48,922 nucleotides of DNA from Elioraea sp. Yellowstone (GTDB lineage Bacteria; Pseudomonadota; Alphaproteobacteria; Acetobacterales; Acetobacteraceae), in contig NZ_VIKA01000009.1 in the NCBI RefSeq assembly GCF_006704265.1, positions 1 to 48,922 on the forward strand, written 5' to 3'. Both the position numbers and the translations under genes were made by a program. Below, in pieces: positions 24,829 to 33,077 of the stretch. A model generated the notes under the pieces. That model saw only the letters and a program-made list of their open reading frames with translations. It ran no database searches and was not told the origin of the DNA. Every line of letters starts with the position of its first letter. Within the stretch, counting starts at the first letter, position 1.

Positions 24829-25677
24829 TCAAGCGCGGATGAAGGTCACGACGACCCCGTTGGCGACGCCAGGCGGCACGATCACGGCCTCGGGCAAGAC
24901 CGCTGGTCTGATCCCGCCAGCCTCGACGGCGGCACGGGCGAGATCGAGGCTGCGCACCCGGATCGCGATGCCGGCGATGCCGCGCTGGGGCAGCATCGCC
25001 GGCGCGACCGCGCGATCGAGCCGCGCCGCCAGTTCCGCCGCGGAGGTGAAGGAGAAGCATCCTGCCGTGGTCCGGACGGTTGTCCCGTCGGCGGCAAGGC
25101 CGAGGAGGCGCGCAGTGGCCGCGGCGGCTCCGGCCGGGTCGTCGACCACGACGTCGAACCGCTCGATCCCGACCGCCGTGTTGGGATGCTCGGTCAGGCC
25201 GGGCGCCCAGGTCGTCTGCGGCGTCAGGTGGCGGCAGAAGAACAGCCTGAGCCCGGGCGTCACCTCATCGCGCAACTGGAACGTGCTGAAGCGCGCCTCG
25301 CCCGCCCCGGCGCCGGCGACCTGCACCGCCCTGCCCCAGTGTCGCACCGCCTCCGGAGCGGCGCCGCGCCCGGCCACGGCGGCGTGCGCCGCCTCGGCAT
25401 CGAGCGCCCGCATCGCCACCGCGACCACGCCCTCGCGCCGGGCGAGGGCAGCCCGCCAGCGCGCATTCGCCTCCGTCTCCGTCAGGACGCCGAGCAGTTC
25501 GAGATAGGTGTCCGCCAGCATGATCGTATGGTTGGCGGTGCCCATGTGGTCGGGATGGCGGCCGATCGGCGCGGTGCGGAAGCCGAGCGCCTCCCAGCCG
25601 ATCCGCGCGGCGGCAAGATCACGGACCAGGATGATGCAGTGGTCGATCCCGCCGATCGCCCGCATCGTCGCGCTCAC
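24829..25677 (-). CDS. VOC-superfamily (glyoxalase/dioxygenase fold) protein (282 aa)
   Basis: The N-terminus GGIDHCIILVRDLAAARIGWEALGF is the opening strand-helix of a VOC module, here in the two-module arrangement seen in 'VOC family protein' enzymes of about 280 residues. A second module starts near IERFDVVVDDPAGAAAATARLLGL. Metal-ligand candidates are the first His and late Glu/His residues, but I cannot assign a reaction. I chose GTG 25677, which overlaps the preceding stop by four bases; ATG 25665, four codons on, is an alternative. Its place after two dehydrogenases suggests a role in the same catabolic pathway. Confidence 0.78.
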   Translation of the reverse strand: MSATMRAIGGIDHCIILVRDLAAARIGWEALGFRTAPIGRHPDHMGTANHTIMLADTYLELLGVLTETEANARWRAALARREGVVAVAMRALDAEAAHAAVAGRGAAPEAVRHWGRAVQVAGAGAGEARFSTFQLRDEVTPGLRLFFCRHLTPQTTWAPGLTEHPNTAVGIERFDVVVDDPAGAAAATARLLGLAADGTTVRTTAGCFSFTSAAELAARLDRAVAPAMLPQRGIAGIAIRVRSLDLARAAVEAGGIRPAVLPEAVIVPPGVANGVVVTFIRA

Positions 25678-26762
25678 GCGGCTGCCGGGATGCGCGCGCT
25701 CTCCAGACCCACGGCTTCGGCGCAGGCGACGATGCTGGCCCAGGTCTCGTCCGGCAGCGGGATTCCCTTCGCCGCGCGCTCGGCGCGGTTGCGCGCCTCC
25801 ATCTCGCCGGGGATGAGGACTTCGCCGCCCGGCTCGGCCGGACGGGAGGACTTGTAGAACGCGATGTAGCGTTCCGCACGCGCGACGAACGCCGCCGGCT
25901 CGTCGATCATGTCCGGGCGCAGGTAGAAGCTCAGCATGCCGTTGGTGATCCGTCCGCGCCCGTGCTCGCGCGGGCCGCAGGTGCCGTTGCCGGTGAGCGC
26001 GCCGCCGAGCATCTCGCACATGAAGGCGAGCCCCGAGCCCTTGTGCAGCCCGAAGGCGCGGATCGCACCTTCGCCGTTCTCGGGCGTGCGGTCGCTGGAG
26101 GCGAGCGGGCCGTAGAGCACGGCGGGATCGCCCGAGACCGAGCCGTCGGGCCGGATCAGAGCGTCGTCGGGGATCTTCTTGCCGCCGCGCGAGGCGACCA
26201 GGACCTTGCCCTCGGCGACGTAGCTGGTGGCGAAGTCGAGCACCACCGGCGGCCGATTCGGCAGGGGCAGGGCGATGCAGTGCGGCGCGGTGGACAGGCG
26301 CCGGTCGACACCGCCGAAGGGTGCGACCAGCAGGCTGCCCTGCACATTGACGTAGTGGATCGCCACCAGCCCCTCGGCCGCGGCCATCTCTCCCCAGTCC
26401 CCCACCCTGCCGAGATGCGCGCTGTTCTTCAGCGCAACGGCGGCAAGCCCGCTCGCCTTCGCCTTCTCGATGCCGAGCTTCACCGCGATCGGCGTCACCG
26501 TCTGGCCGAAGCCGTACTTGCCGTCGACCACCGCGGTGATCGGCGTCTCGCGCTCGACCTCGGGCGTGACGCCGGCGACGATGAAGCCGGACTTCAACCA
26601 CTGCACGTAGCGGGGCACGCGCACGACGCCGTGGCTGTCATGGCCGGTCAAGTTGGCTTCGACGAGGTAGCGGGCCACCCGCGCCCCTTCCTCGCGCGAG
26701 GTCCCGGCGGCGGTGAAGATGTCGGCTGCGAAGTCGCGCAGACGCTCGGCGGAAATCAGCAT
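25674..26762 (-). CDS. Malate/L-lactate dehydrogenase-family oxidoreductase (Ldh_2 type, 362 aa)
   Basis: The motif GHDSHGVVRVPRY (residues 40-52) and NSAHLGRVGDW (about 113-123) are signatures of the NAD(P)-dependent family of malate, L-lactate, ureidoglycolate and 2,3-diketogulonate reductases. Later DFATSYVAEGKVLVA and SGLAFMCEMLGGALTGNG also match. It should reduce or oxidise a 2-hydroxy/2-oxo acid in the cytoplasm. The start ATG 26762 precedes the family-typical LISAERLRDFAADIF. It lies between the SDR and VOC genes in a two-importer operon, so the substrate is probably one of the imported acids. The specific substrate cannot be read from the sequence. Confidence 0.92.
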   Translation of the reverse strand: MLISAERLRDFAADIFTAAGTSREEGARVARYLVEANLTGHDSHGVVRVPRYVQWLKSGFIVAGVTPEVERETPITAVVDGKYGFGQTVTPIAVKLGIEKAKASGLAAVALKNSAHLGRVGDWGEMAAAEGLVAIHYVNVQGSLLVAPFGGVDRRLSTAPHCIALPLPNRPPVVLDFATSYVAEGKVLVASRGGKKIPDDALIRPDGSVSGDPAVLYGPLASSDRTPENGEGAIRAFGLHKGSGLAFMCEMLGGALTGNGTCGPREHGRGRITNGMLSFYLRPDMIDEPAAFVARAERYIAFYKSSRPAEPGGEVLIPGEMEARNRAERAAKGIPLPDETWASIVACAEAVGLESARIPAAA

Positions 26763-26794
26763 GGCGTCATCCGGCTGGTCGTGAGGGCAGGGCG

Positions 26795-27553
26795 CTAACC
26801 CTGCGCCGCCCGCGCCATCTCCGCAAGGTAGCCGCGATTGGCGGTCGGGCTGATCAGGATCTCGTTGATGCAGACATGCGGCGGCTGGCAGGCGACATAG
26901 AGGATCGCATTGGCGACGTCCTCGGGCTGCAGCATCCGCGCGCGCACCTCGGGCGGCAGCTTCACCGGGCGCAGATCCATGATCGGCGTGTTCACCTCGC
27001 CCGGCTCGACCACGCAGGAGCGGATGCCGTTGCCGCACTCCTCCATGTTCAGCGTATGGCTCATCGCGACCAGGCCGTGCTTGGCCGCGACATAGGTCGG
27101 ACCGGAGACATGGCCGATGAAGCGGCCGGCCCAGGAGGCCACGTGCACGATCAGGCCGGCCCCCGACGCGCGCAGCGCCGGCAGGCAGGCCTGGGCGACG
27201 TAGAAGGGGGCCTTCAGGTTGGCGTCGATCAGCGCCGAAACGGTCTCCTGCGTCAGCACCGCCCAGCGCCGCTCGGGCACATTCAGCCCGGCATTGGAGA
27301 CGACGATGTCGAGACGCCCGAAGGCGGCGAGGACGGCGTCACGCGCCGCGTTGACCTGGGCCGGGTCTGTGAGGTCCGCGGGGGCGACGAACGCGCCGTC
27401 GCCAATCATCCTGGCGGTCTCCGCGAGCGGATCGCGCCGCCGCCCCGTCAGCGCGACGCGCGCACCGGCCTTCGCGAGCACGATCGCGGTCGCGCGGCCG
27501 ATCCCGGAGCCGGCTCCGGTGACCCAGGCGGCCTTCCCGTCGAGAGCCCCCAT
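26795..27553 (-). CDS. Short-chain dehydrogenase/reductase (classical SDR, 252 aa)
   Basis: It carries the TGAGSGIG cofactor motif at 12-19, the SNAG structural motif at 86-89 and the catalytic Ser140, Tyr154 and Lys158 (YVAAK). GRRRD after strand 2 suggests NADP preference through Arg residues, though this is not certain. It probably oxidises a sugar-alcohol or hydroxyacid intermediate brought in by the adjacent importer. The ATPase gene of the sugar-type importer ends five bases before its start. Confidence 0.93.
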   Translation of the reverse strand: MGALDGKAAWVTGAGSGIGRATAIVLAKAGARVALTGRRRDPLAETARMIGDGAFVAPADLTDPAQVNAARDAVLAAFGRLDIVVSNAGLNVPERRWAVLTQETVSALIDANLKAPFYVAQACLPALRASGAGLIVHVASWAGRFIGHVSGPTYVAAKHGLVAMSHTLNMEECGNGIRSCVVEPGEVNTPIMDLRPVKLPPEVRARMLQPEDVANAILYVACQPPHVCINEILISPTANRGYLAEMARAAQG

Positions 27554-27557
27554 CGTC

Positions 27558-28658
27558 CTAGAGGACCTTGCCCGTGTCCGCGTCGATCAGGTGCATCTGG
27601 TCCATGTGCGCGGCAAGCGTCATGGGCTGACCCGCCTGCGCCCCCGCCGCCGGATCGACCCGGGCGCAGACCGGCGTGCCCTCGATCCGGAAATGCACCA
27701 GCGTCTCCATCCCCATCGGCTCGATCACGTCGAGCTCCACCGTGATGGGGGCGAGGTTCTGCTTGTCGGTGCGCGTCGTCTCGGTCAGGTGTTCCGGCCG
27801 GATGCCGAACAGCAGCTTCTTGTTCCTGTGCGGCGCGTAGCGCGCGGTGCGATCGGCCGGCACCGGCAGCGACAGCCCCTGCCCCAGCTCGATCCGGAGC
27901 GCCCCGGCGCCGTTGCTCAGCCGCGCGGGGATGAAGTTCATCGCCGGACTGCCGATGAAGCCGGCGACGAAGATGGTGGCGGGGTGGTGGTAGAGCTCGT
28001 TGGGAGGGCCGACCTGCTCGATCACGCCATGGTTCATCACCACCACCCGGTCGGCGAGCGTCATCGCCTCGACCTGGTCGTGGGTGACGTAGATCGTCGT
28101 CGTCTTGACGGCCTGGTGCACCTTCTTGATCTCGGTGCGCATCTGCACGCGCAGCTTGGCATCGAGGTTCGAGAGCGGCTCGTCGAACAGGAACACCTTG
28201 GGATCGCGCACGATCGCGCGGCCCATCGCCACGCGCTGGCGCTGTCCGCCCGACAGCGCCTTCGGCTTGCGCTCGAGCAGCTCGCCGATCGAAAGGATGG
28301 CCGCGGCACGGTCGACGCGGCGCTTGATCTCATCCTTCGGGAAATGGCGCAGCTTCAGCCCGAACGCCATGTTCTCGAACACGGTCATGTGCGGATAGAG
28401 CGCGTAGTTCTGGAACACCATGGCGATGTCCCGGTCCTTCGGCGGGATGTCGTTCACCATCTCGCCGCCGATCCAGATCTCGCCGTCGCTCACCTCCTCG
28501 AGCCCGGCGATCATGCGCAGCGTCGTCGACTTGCCGCAGCCCGAGGGCCCGACCAGGACCACGAACTCGTGGTCGGCGATGTCGAGGTCGATCCCGCGGA
28601 CCGCCTGCACGCCGCCATCGAACAGCTTCACAACCTTGCGCAGGCTGACTTCCGCCAT
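27558..28658 (-). CDS. Sugar-type ABC transporter ATP-binding protein, UgpC/MalK-like (366 aa)
   Basis: Walker A GPSGCGKS is at 37-44, signature LSGGQ at 135-139 and Walker B FLFDEPLSNLD at 156-166. The C-terminal TOBE-like region (FGIRPEHLTE, then VELDVIEPMGMETLVHFRI) matches UgpC/MalK/MsmK ATPases, which serve carbohydrate and glycerol-phosphate importers. It energises the two permeases encoded upstream in the same direction. ATPases of this group can be shared among several importers. Confidence 0.94.
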   Translation of the reverse strand: MAEVSLRKVVKLFDGGVQAVRGIDLDIADHEFVVLVGPSGCGKSTTLRMIAGLEEVSDGEIWIGGEMVNDIPPKDRDIAMVFQNYALYPHMTVFENMAFGLKLRHFPKDEIKRRVDRAAAILSIGELLERKPKALSGGQRQRVAMGRAIVRDPKVFLFDEPLSNLDAKLRVQMRTEIKKVHQAVKTTTIYVTHDQVEAMTLADRVVVMNHGVIEQVGPPNELYHHPATIFVAGFIGSPAMNFIPARLSNGAGALRIELGQGLSLPVPADRTARYAPHRNKKLLFGIRPEHLTETTRTDKQNLAPITVELDVIEPMGMETLVHFRIEGTPVCARVDPAAGAQAGQPMTLAAHMDQMHLIDADTGKVL

Positions 28659-28674
28659 CGCTGAGCCCGTCTCC

Positions 28675-29589
28675 CTAGCCTTTGGTGGCGCCGGCGGTCA
28701 GTCCGGCGATGTAGTAGTCCATCAGGAAGGCATAGACGACCAGCGGCGGCAGCGCGGCCAGCAGGGCGGCCGACATGATCATGTGCCACTGGAACACGTC
28801 CGCCTTGATCATGGTCGAGGCGATGCCGACCGTCAGCGGCATCTGGTCGAAGCTGAAGATGTAGGCGAGCGGATAGAGGAATCCGGCCCAGGAGACCGTG
28901 AAGGCGAAGATGGTCGCCGCGATGATCCCGGGCATGGCGACGGGAATGAAGATCTTGAGCAGGAGCTGCAGCCGGCTCGCGCCGTCGATCAGCGCCGCCT
29001 CGTCGAGCTCCTTCGGGATCGACTGGAAGTAGCCGATCATGATCCAGGTGCAGAACGGCACCGAGAGCGTGGGGAACACGAGCACCATCACCCACATGCT
29101 GTCCATCAGGCCGAGGAAGCCCACCACCTGAAACAGCGGGATGAACAGCAATGTCTCGGGGATCAGGTAGCAGAGGAACACGCCGGTCGCGAGCGTGGCC
29201 GAGCCCCAGAACCTCATCCGGCTCAGGCTGAAGGCGGCCAGGATGCTGATCGCCATGCTGATGGCGACGGTACAGATCGTCGCGATCACGCTGTTGCGGA
29301 AGAAGATCGGAAACTGCGTGTCGGTGAACAGCGCAAGCCAGTTGGACACGGTCGGCGGCCAGGGCAGCGCCCAGGGATTGCCCTCGATCGCCGCGATCTG
29401 CTGGCTGGTCTTCAGGCTGGTCACCAGCATGTAGTAGGGCGGGATCAGGAAGAAGACGGCGAACAGGATCAGCCCCGCATAGGCCCCCCAGAGGGCCCAT
29501 TTCCGGCTGCGCGAGAGGCTCGGACGCCAGCGCGAAGGTGCGGCGCGGCTGACGGGCTCGGAGACGGCAGCGGCAACGGTCGTGTTCAT
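28675..29589 (-). CDS. Sugar-type ABC transporter permease, MalG/UgpE-like (304 aa)
   Basis: There are six hydrophobic segments, a long basic N-terminus before the first helix (WALWGAYAGLILFAVFFLIPPYYM), and the EAA loop KELDEAALIDGASRLQLLLKIFIPVAMPG. This is the second membrane subunit of the CUT1-type importer. It lies seven bases after the first permease gene and 16 bases before the ATPase gene. Confidence 0.93.
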   Translation of the reverse strand: MNTTVAAAVSEPVSRAAPSRWRPSLSRSRKWALWGAYAGLILFAVFFLIPPYYMLVTSLKTSQQIAAIEGNPWALPWPPTVSNWLALFTDTQFPIFFRNSVIATICTVAISMAISILAAFSLSRMRFWGSATLATGVFLCYLIPETLLFIPLFQVVGFLGLMDSMWVMVLVFPTLSVPFCTWIMIGYFQSIPKELDEAALIDGASRLQLLLKIFIPVAMPGIIAATIFAFTVSWAGFLYPLAYIFSFDQMPLTVGIASTMIKADVFQWHMIMSAALLAALPPLVVYAFLMDYYIAGLTAGATKG

Positions 29590-29596
29590 CGTGCCT

Positions 29597-30544
29597 TCAG
29601 CCCATCGCGTCGGCGCGGCGCCGCACGCCGCGCAGGATGAAGATCGCGAATACCCCGAGGATCGGGAACATGAACAGGCTCACCGCCGCGCCGAGCGGGA
29701 TGTCGCCCGAGCCGATGCCGAGCGCGAAGCTGTAGGTGGCGAAGATGTGGGTCGTGTCGCGCGGCCCGCCATTGGTGAGGATGCGCACGATGTCGAAGTT
29801 CGCGAAGGTGACGATCAGGCTGAACAGCACCGTGATCGAGATGATGTTGCGCATCATCGGCAGGGTGATGTGCCAGAGCTTCTGCCAGGCGTTGGCTCCG
29901 TCGATCGCCGCCGCCTCGTAGAGCTGCTCGGGCACCGACTTCAGCGCCGCGAGATACATGATCATGAAGAACGGGGCGCCGTACCAGACATTCACCAGGA
30001 TCACCGAGAAGCGCGCCCAGAACGTGTCGCCGAGCCAGGCGATGTTCTCGCCGCCCGCGGCCCGGATCACCCAGTTGAACGCGGAGTAGGAGGGATCGAG
30101 CAGCCACCACCAGGCGAGCGTGCCGATCGCCAGCGGCATCACCCAGGGCACGAGCAGCATGCCCCTCCACTTCCGCTGCCCCTTGGCCGGCAGCACGTGC
30201 ACGAGATGGGCCAGGATGAAGCCGATCAGCGCCTTGAAGAACACTGCCGTGATCGCGAAGATGCAGCTTTGCCAGACGACGTTCCAGAACGTCTCGCGCC
30301 GGAACAGGAAGGTGAAGTTCCCGAGCCCGACGAAGCGCTCCATGCTCTTGTTCAGCATCGCGAGCCAGCCGGCATAGAAGGCCGGGAAGATCATCAGTCC
30401 CAGCACCAGCGCCAGCAGCGGGAGGCACAGCAGGAACGCGGTGGTGGACTGCCGCCGCATCATCCGGTGCAGGCCGCCCCTGCGGGGCCCGGCTGCCGAG
30501 CGCGCGGCACCCGTCTGCGCCAGCGCGGCGGTTCCGTCGGCCAT
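29597..30544 (-). CDS. Sugar-type ABC transporter permease, MalF/UgpA-like (315 aa)
   Basis: After a cytoplasmic, Arg-rich start the protein has six membrane helices beginning at about residue 36 (AFLLCLPLLALVLGLMIFP). The EAA loop PEQLYEAAAIDGANAWQKLWHITLPMM is intact, as is the family segment FDIVRILTNGGPRDTTHIFATY. It forms the membrane channel together with the MalG-like subunit. A 9-base-stem hairpin separates it from the binding-protein gene. Confidence 0.93.
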   Translation of the reverse strand: MADGTAALAQTGAARSAAGPRRGGLHRMMRRQSTTAFLLCLPLLALVLGLMIFPAFYAGWLAMLNKSMERFVGLGNFTFLFRRETFWNVVWQSCIFAITAVFFKALIGFILAHLVHVLPAKGQRKWRGMLLVPWVMPLAIGTLAWWWLLDPSYSAFNWVIRAAGGENIAWLGDTFWARFSVILVNVWYGAPFFMIMYLAALKSVPEQLYEAAAIDGANAWQKLWHITLPMMRNIISITVLFSLIVTFANFDIVRILTNGGPRDTTHIFATYSFALGIGSGDIPLGAAVSLFMFPILGVFAIFILRGVRRRADAMG

Positions 30545-30598
30545 CAGATGGTCCTCCTCACCACATCGTCCCGGCGCCTGCGATCCGGCCGAGAAGCC

Positions 30599-30624
30599 GG
30601 GGGCGGCACCGTCCGGCCGCCCCC
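30599..30624 (-). terminator. Hairpin between binding-protein and permease genes (attenuator-like)
   Basis: The arms GGGGGCGGC (30599-30607) and GCCGCCCCC (30616-30624) pair perfectly around an 8-base loop, ten bases after the end of the sugar-binding-protein gene. There is no strong U-tract, so partial termination or protection of the binding-protein mRNA against 3' decay is more likely than full termination. That would give the usual excess of binding protein over permease. Confidence 0.6.
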
Positions 30625-30633
30625 GAGACCGTG

Positions 30634-31992
30634 TCAGCCGCGCTGGAAGCCTTCCAGTTCGTTCGCGGCCCAGGACAGCACGCTGTCCATCGCCTCGTTG
30701 CGCTGGACCAAGCGGGCGATCATGTTCGTGAACGTCGCCTGGTTGTACATCTGCGCGGCGATCGACTTCTCCGACGGATAGCCGGAGATGTTCGGCTGCG
30801 TGTCGTCACGCGGCGTGTAGTTGTAGAGCAGCCCCTTGGGCGGCCCCTCGTCGCGCCAGGTCGCGAAGTCGAACTGGCTGGCGAAGGGCGGCAGGTCGTA
30901 GCCGAGGCTTGCCGCCACCAGCCGCTCGGCGTTCTCGCGCTGCGAGATGTGCCGGATCAGGTCCTTGGCCGCGTTCTTCTGCCGGCTGAAGGACCAGATG
31001 CCGTGGAAGTAGCGCAGGTCGCCGACGAAGCGCCCGGCCGGTCCCTTCGGCATCTGGATGTACCAGGTCTGCTCGGCGATCTGCGGCGCATCGCGCTTCG
31101 CCACCGCCCAGGCCGAGGGCGGATTCAGGATCAGGCTCGCCCGGCCGGCGATGTAGGCGCGGTTGTTCGAGGCGTCGTCCCAGGCGAACACGTCCGACGG
31201 CAGGTGCTGGCAAAGCCGCTTCATGTACTCGAGGGCGGCCCTCGTGCCGGGGTCGGTCTTGACGACGATGTCGCCCTTCTCGGTCACCAGCACGGCGTTG
31301 AAGCTGCGGAACAGTGCGCCGACCCAGTCGATCGCGTCCGAGAACGAGCCGAGCGGCAGGCCGAACGGGTGGCCCGCCTTGTTCAGCTTCTCGGCCGCGA
31401 CCAGGAACGCCTCCCAGTCCCAGGCCGCGATCTTCGCCGGGTCGCGCCCTTCGGGCCCTCCCGGGAACATCGCCTGCATGTCGAGCCCGGCGTGCTGCTT
31501 GAAGAGATCCATCCGGACATGCGGCGGCTTGAGCTGGCTGCCGACCGTGGTCGGCACGGCGCGCCACTTGCCGTCGATCTTGCCGAGATACTCGGCGATC
31601 GAGTTGATCGGGCCGTACTGCCTGACGAGATCAGCAACCAAGTCATCCACCGGCTCGAGGTTGCGCTGGTGGATGTTCACGTCCCAGGTCGCGAAGGCCA
31701 ACATGTCGTGTCCGGTGCGGGCCTGGGCCTCGGCCTGCGCGGTCAACCGCAGCTTGTTGCCGTTCGAGGTGATGTAGTCGATCTTCAGCTCGACCCGGTT
31801 CTTCTGCGCCCATTCCTGGGCGATCTTGGTCAGCGTGTCGTTGGCGCCCGGCACCCAGTGGTCCCAGAAGCCGATCGCGAGCGTGCCGCCCGCCGCCTGG
31901 CCGTGGACATTGACGAGCGGCAGGGCCGCCGCGGCGGTGCCGGCCGCGCCGGCCTTGAGCAGCGTGCGGCGCGAGACGGAATGCTTGGCCAT
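30634..31992 (-). CDS. Sugar-type ABC transporter substrate-binding protein with Tat signal (452 aa)
   Basis: It starts with a twin-arginine signal (SRRTLLKAGAAGTAAAALPL) and continues as a family-1 solute-binding protein (LAIGFWDHWVPGANDTLTKIAQEWAQKN; WDWEAFLVAAEKLNKAG; RASLILNPPSAWAVAKRDAPQIAEQ). The ATG at 31992 is preceded by GGAAGGGAG, and the frame extends to 32106 without relevance. The solute is probably a carbohydrate or related polyol, inferred from the permease type. It is the first gene of the 12-kb minus-strand unit, divergent from the HpcH/HpaI aldolase gene. Confidence 0.92.
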   Translation of the reverse strand: MAKHSVSRRTLLKAGAAGTAAAALPLVNVHGQAAGGTLAIGFWDHWVPGANDTLTKIAQEWAQKNRVELKIDYITSNGNKLRLTAQAEAQARTGHDMLAFATWDVNIHQRNLEPVDDLVADLVRQYGPINSIAEYLGKIDGKWRAVPTTVGSQLKPPHVRMDLFKQHAGLDMQAMFPGGPEGRDPAKIAAWDWEAFLVAAEKLNKAGHPFGLPLGSFSDAIDWVGALFRSFNAVLVTEKGDIVVKTDPGTRAALEYMKRLCQHLPSDVFAWDDASNNRAYIAGRASLILNPPSAWAVAKRDAPQIAEQTWYIQMPKGPAGRFVGDLRYFHGIWSFSRQKNAAKDLIRHISQRENAERLVAASLGYDLPPFASQFDFATWRDEGPPKGLLYNYTPRDDTQPNISGYPSEKSIAAQMYNQATFTNMIARLVQRNEAMDSVLSWAANELEGFQRG

Positions 31993-32239
31993 GGTTTCTC
32001 CCTTCCTTGGCTCCCGATCAGCCGGCCCCTTCTCCTCGCACGCGCAGCATGCGGGGGCGGCCTGTTGAGTAGTCCTGACTGTAACGGCGCCGCCTGGAAG
32101 CCGCAATCGCCTGAATGCATGCCTGAGACATCAGTTCGCAGCCTTGGCGACCCCGCGCCGATGCGATCAGATGCGCCCGCCCCGCAGCGCCGGCGCATCC
32201 CGCGCCGCCCGGTGGTTCGGCCAGGAAGGGAGGACGCGC
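31993..32239. promoter_or_regulatory. Divergent intergenic region between sugar-binding protein and HpcH/HpaI aldolase genes
   Basis: This 247-base region must hold promoters for both directions. It has a less GC-rich patch around 32063-32082 (TGTTGAGTAGTCCTGACTGT) that could contain promoter elements, and a small CTGA-N4-TCAG palindrome near 32122-32133. I could not identify a convincing -35/-10 pair. No gene is seen in it. Confidence 0.4.
32228..32233 (+). promoter_or_regulatory. Ribosome-binding site deciding the aldolase start
   Basis: GGGAGG lies six bases before GTG 32240. It favours this GTG over the in-frame ATG at 32144, whose extra residues are unlike the aldolase family. Confidence 0.7.
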
Positions 32240-33034
32240 GTGCGCGCCAACAGGATACGCGAGATCTGGAGTTCGGGCGGCCATGCCGTGAACGGCTGGC
32301 TCGGCATCCCGCACGGGGTTGCGACCGAGGCGATGGTGCAGGGCGGCTGGGACAGCCTGACCGTCGATCTCCAGCACGGCCTCGTGCACTACGATGCCGC
32401 CGTCGGCATGCTGCAGGCGATCTCCACAAGTCCGATCACCCCGCTCGCGCGCGTGCCCTGGAACGAGCCCGGCATCATCATGAAGATGCTGGATGCCGGC
32501 TGCTTCGGCATCATCTGCCCGATGGTGAACAACCGGGAGGAGTGCGAGCGTTTCGTCCAGGCCTGCCGCTACCCGCCCAAGGGCTATCGCAGCTTCGGGC
32601 CGACGCGGGCCAACTGGTATGCAGGGGCCGACTACTGGAAGAACGCCAACGACACCGTCATCACCTTCGCGATGATCGAGACGAAGGGCGCGCTCGACAA
32701 TCTCGACGCGATCCTCTCGACGCCGGGACTGGACGCGATCTATGTCGGCCCGGCCGACCTGGCGCTCGCGATCGGCGAGCAGCCGGTGGGCGATCCGACC
32801 AGCGAGAAGACGCTCGGCGAGATCAGGCGGATCGCGGCGGCAGCGAAGAAGCATGGCGTGATCGCCGGCATCCACACCGGCAGCCCGGAGGGTGCGAAGC
32901 GCATGTTCGGGCTCGGCTACCAGTTCGCCACCATCCTCGCCGACACCGCCCTGCTCGCGAACGCCGCCAAGGCCGCGGTCGCGGCGGCCCGGGGCGGCGA
33001 GACTGCCGCCGCCAGGACGGCCGGCCCGTACTGA
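32240..33034 (+). CDS. HpcH/HpaI-family aldolase (264 aa)
   Basis: The TIM-barrel pattern of pyruvate-dependent class II aldolases is clear: GWLGIPHGVATEAMVQGGWDSLTVDLQHG (general-base His46), RVPWNEPG (Arg71), MIETKGAL (Glu147, metal ligand) and YVGPADLALAIG (Asp173, metal ligand). It should cleave a 4-hydroxy-2-oxo acid into pyruvate and an aldehyde. The gene is divergent from the sugar-importer operon and convergent with an RraA-like gene that may have related chemistry. GTG start chosen from the strong ribosome-binding site. Confidence 0.92.
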   Translation: MRANRIREIWSSGGHAVNGWLGIPHGVATEAMVQGGWDSLTVDLQHGLVHYDAAVGMLQAISTSPITPLARVPWNEPGIIMKMLDAGCFGIICPMVNNREECERFVQACRYPPKGYRSFGPTRANWYAGADYWKNANDTVITFAMIETKGALDNLDAILSTPGLDAIYVGPADLALAIGEQPVGDPTSEKTLGEIRRIAAAAKKHGVIAGIHTGSPEGAKRMFGLGYQFATILADTALLANAAKAAVAAARGGETAAARTAGPY

Positions 33035-33042
33035 CCGGCGCA

Positions 33043-33070
33043 GGGCGCGGGCGCCTCCTCGCCCGCGCCC
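33043..33070. terminator. Bidirectional terminator-like hairpin between convergent aldolase genes
   Basis: An 11-base perfect stem (GGGCGCGGGCG at 33043-33053 with CGCCCGCGCCC at 33060-33070) and a 6-base loop fill the 43-base gap between two convergent stops. The T-run after it on the plus strand is weak, which is common in very GC-rich genomes. Confidence 0.7.
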
Positions 33071-33077
33071 TTCCCGT

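Noticed and set aside
24829-26601. Apparent fusion of a long N-terminal region to the VOC protein
   Set aside because: The N-terminal part is an off-frame reading of the dehydrogenase gene; the VOC similarity begins only at about 25665.
31993-32239. Possible tRNA or small RNA gene in the largest intergenic gap
   Set aside because: No cloverleaf, T-loop consensus or terminator-bounded structure was seen.
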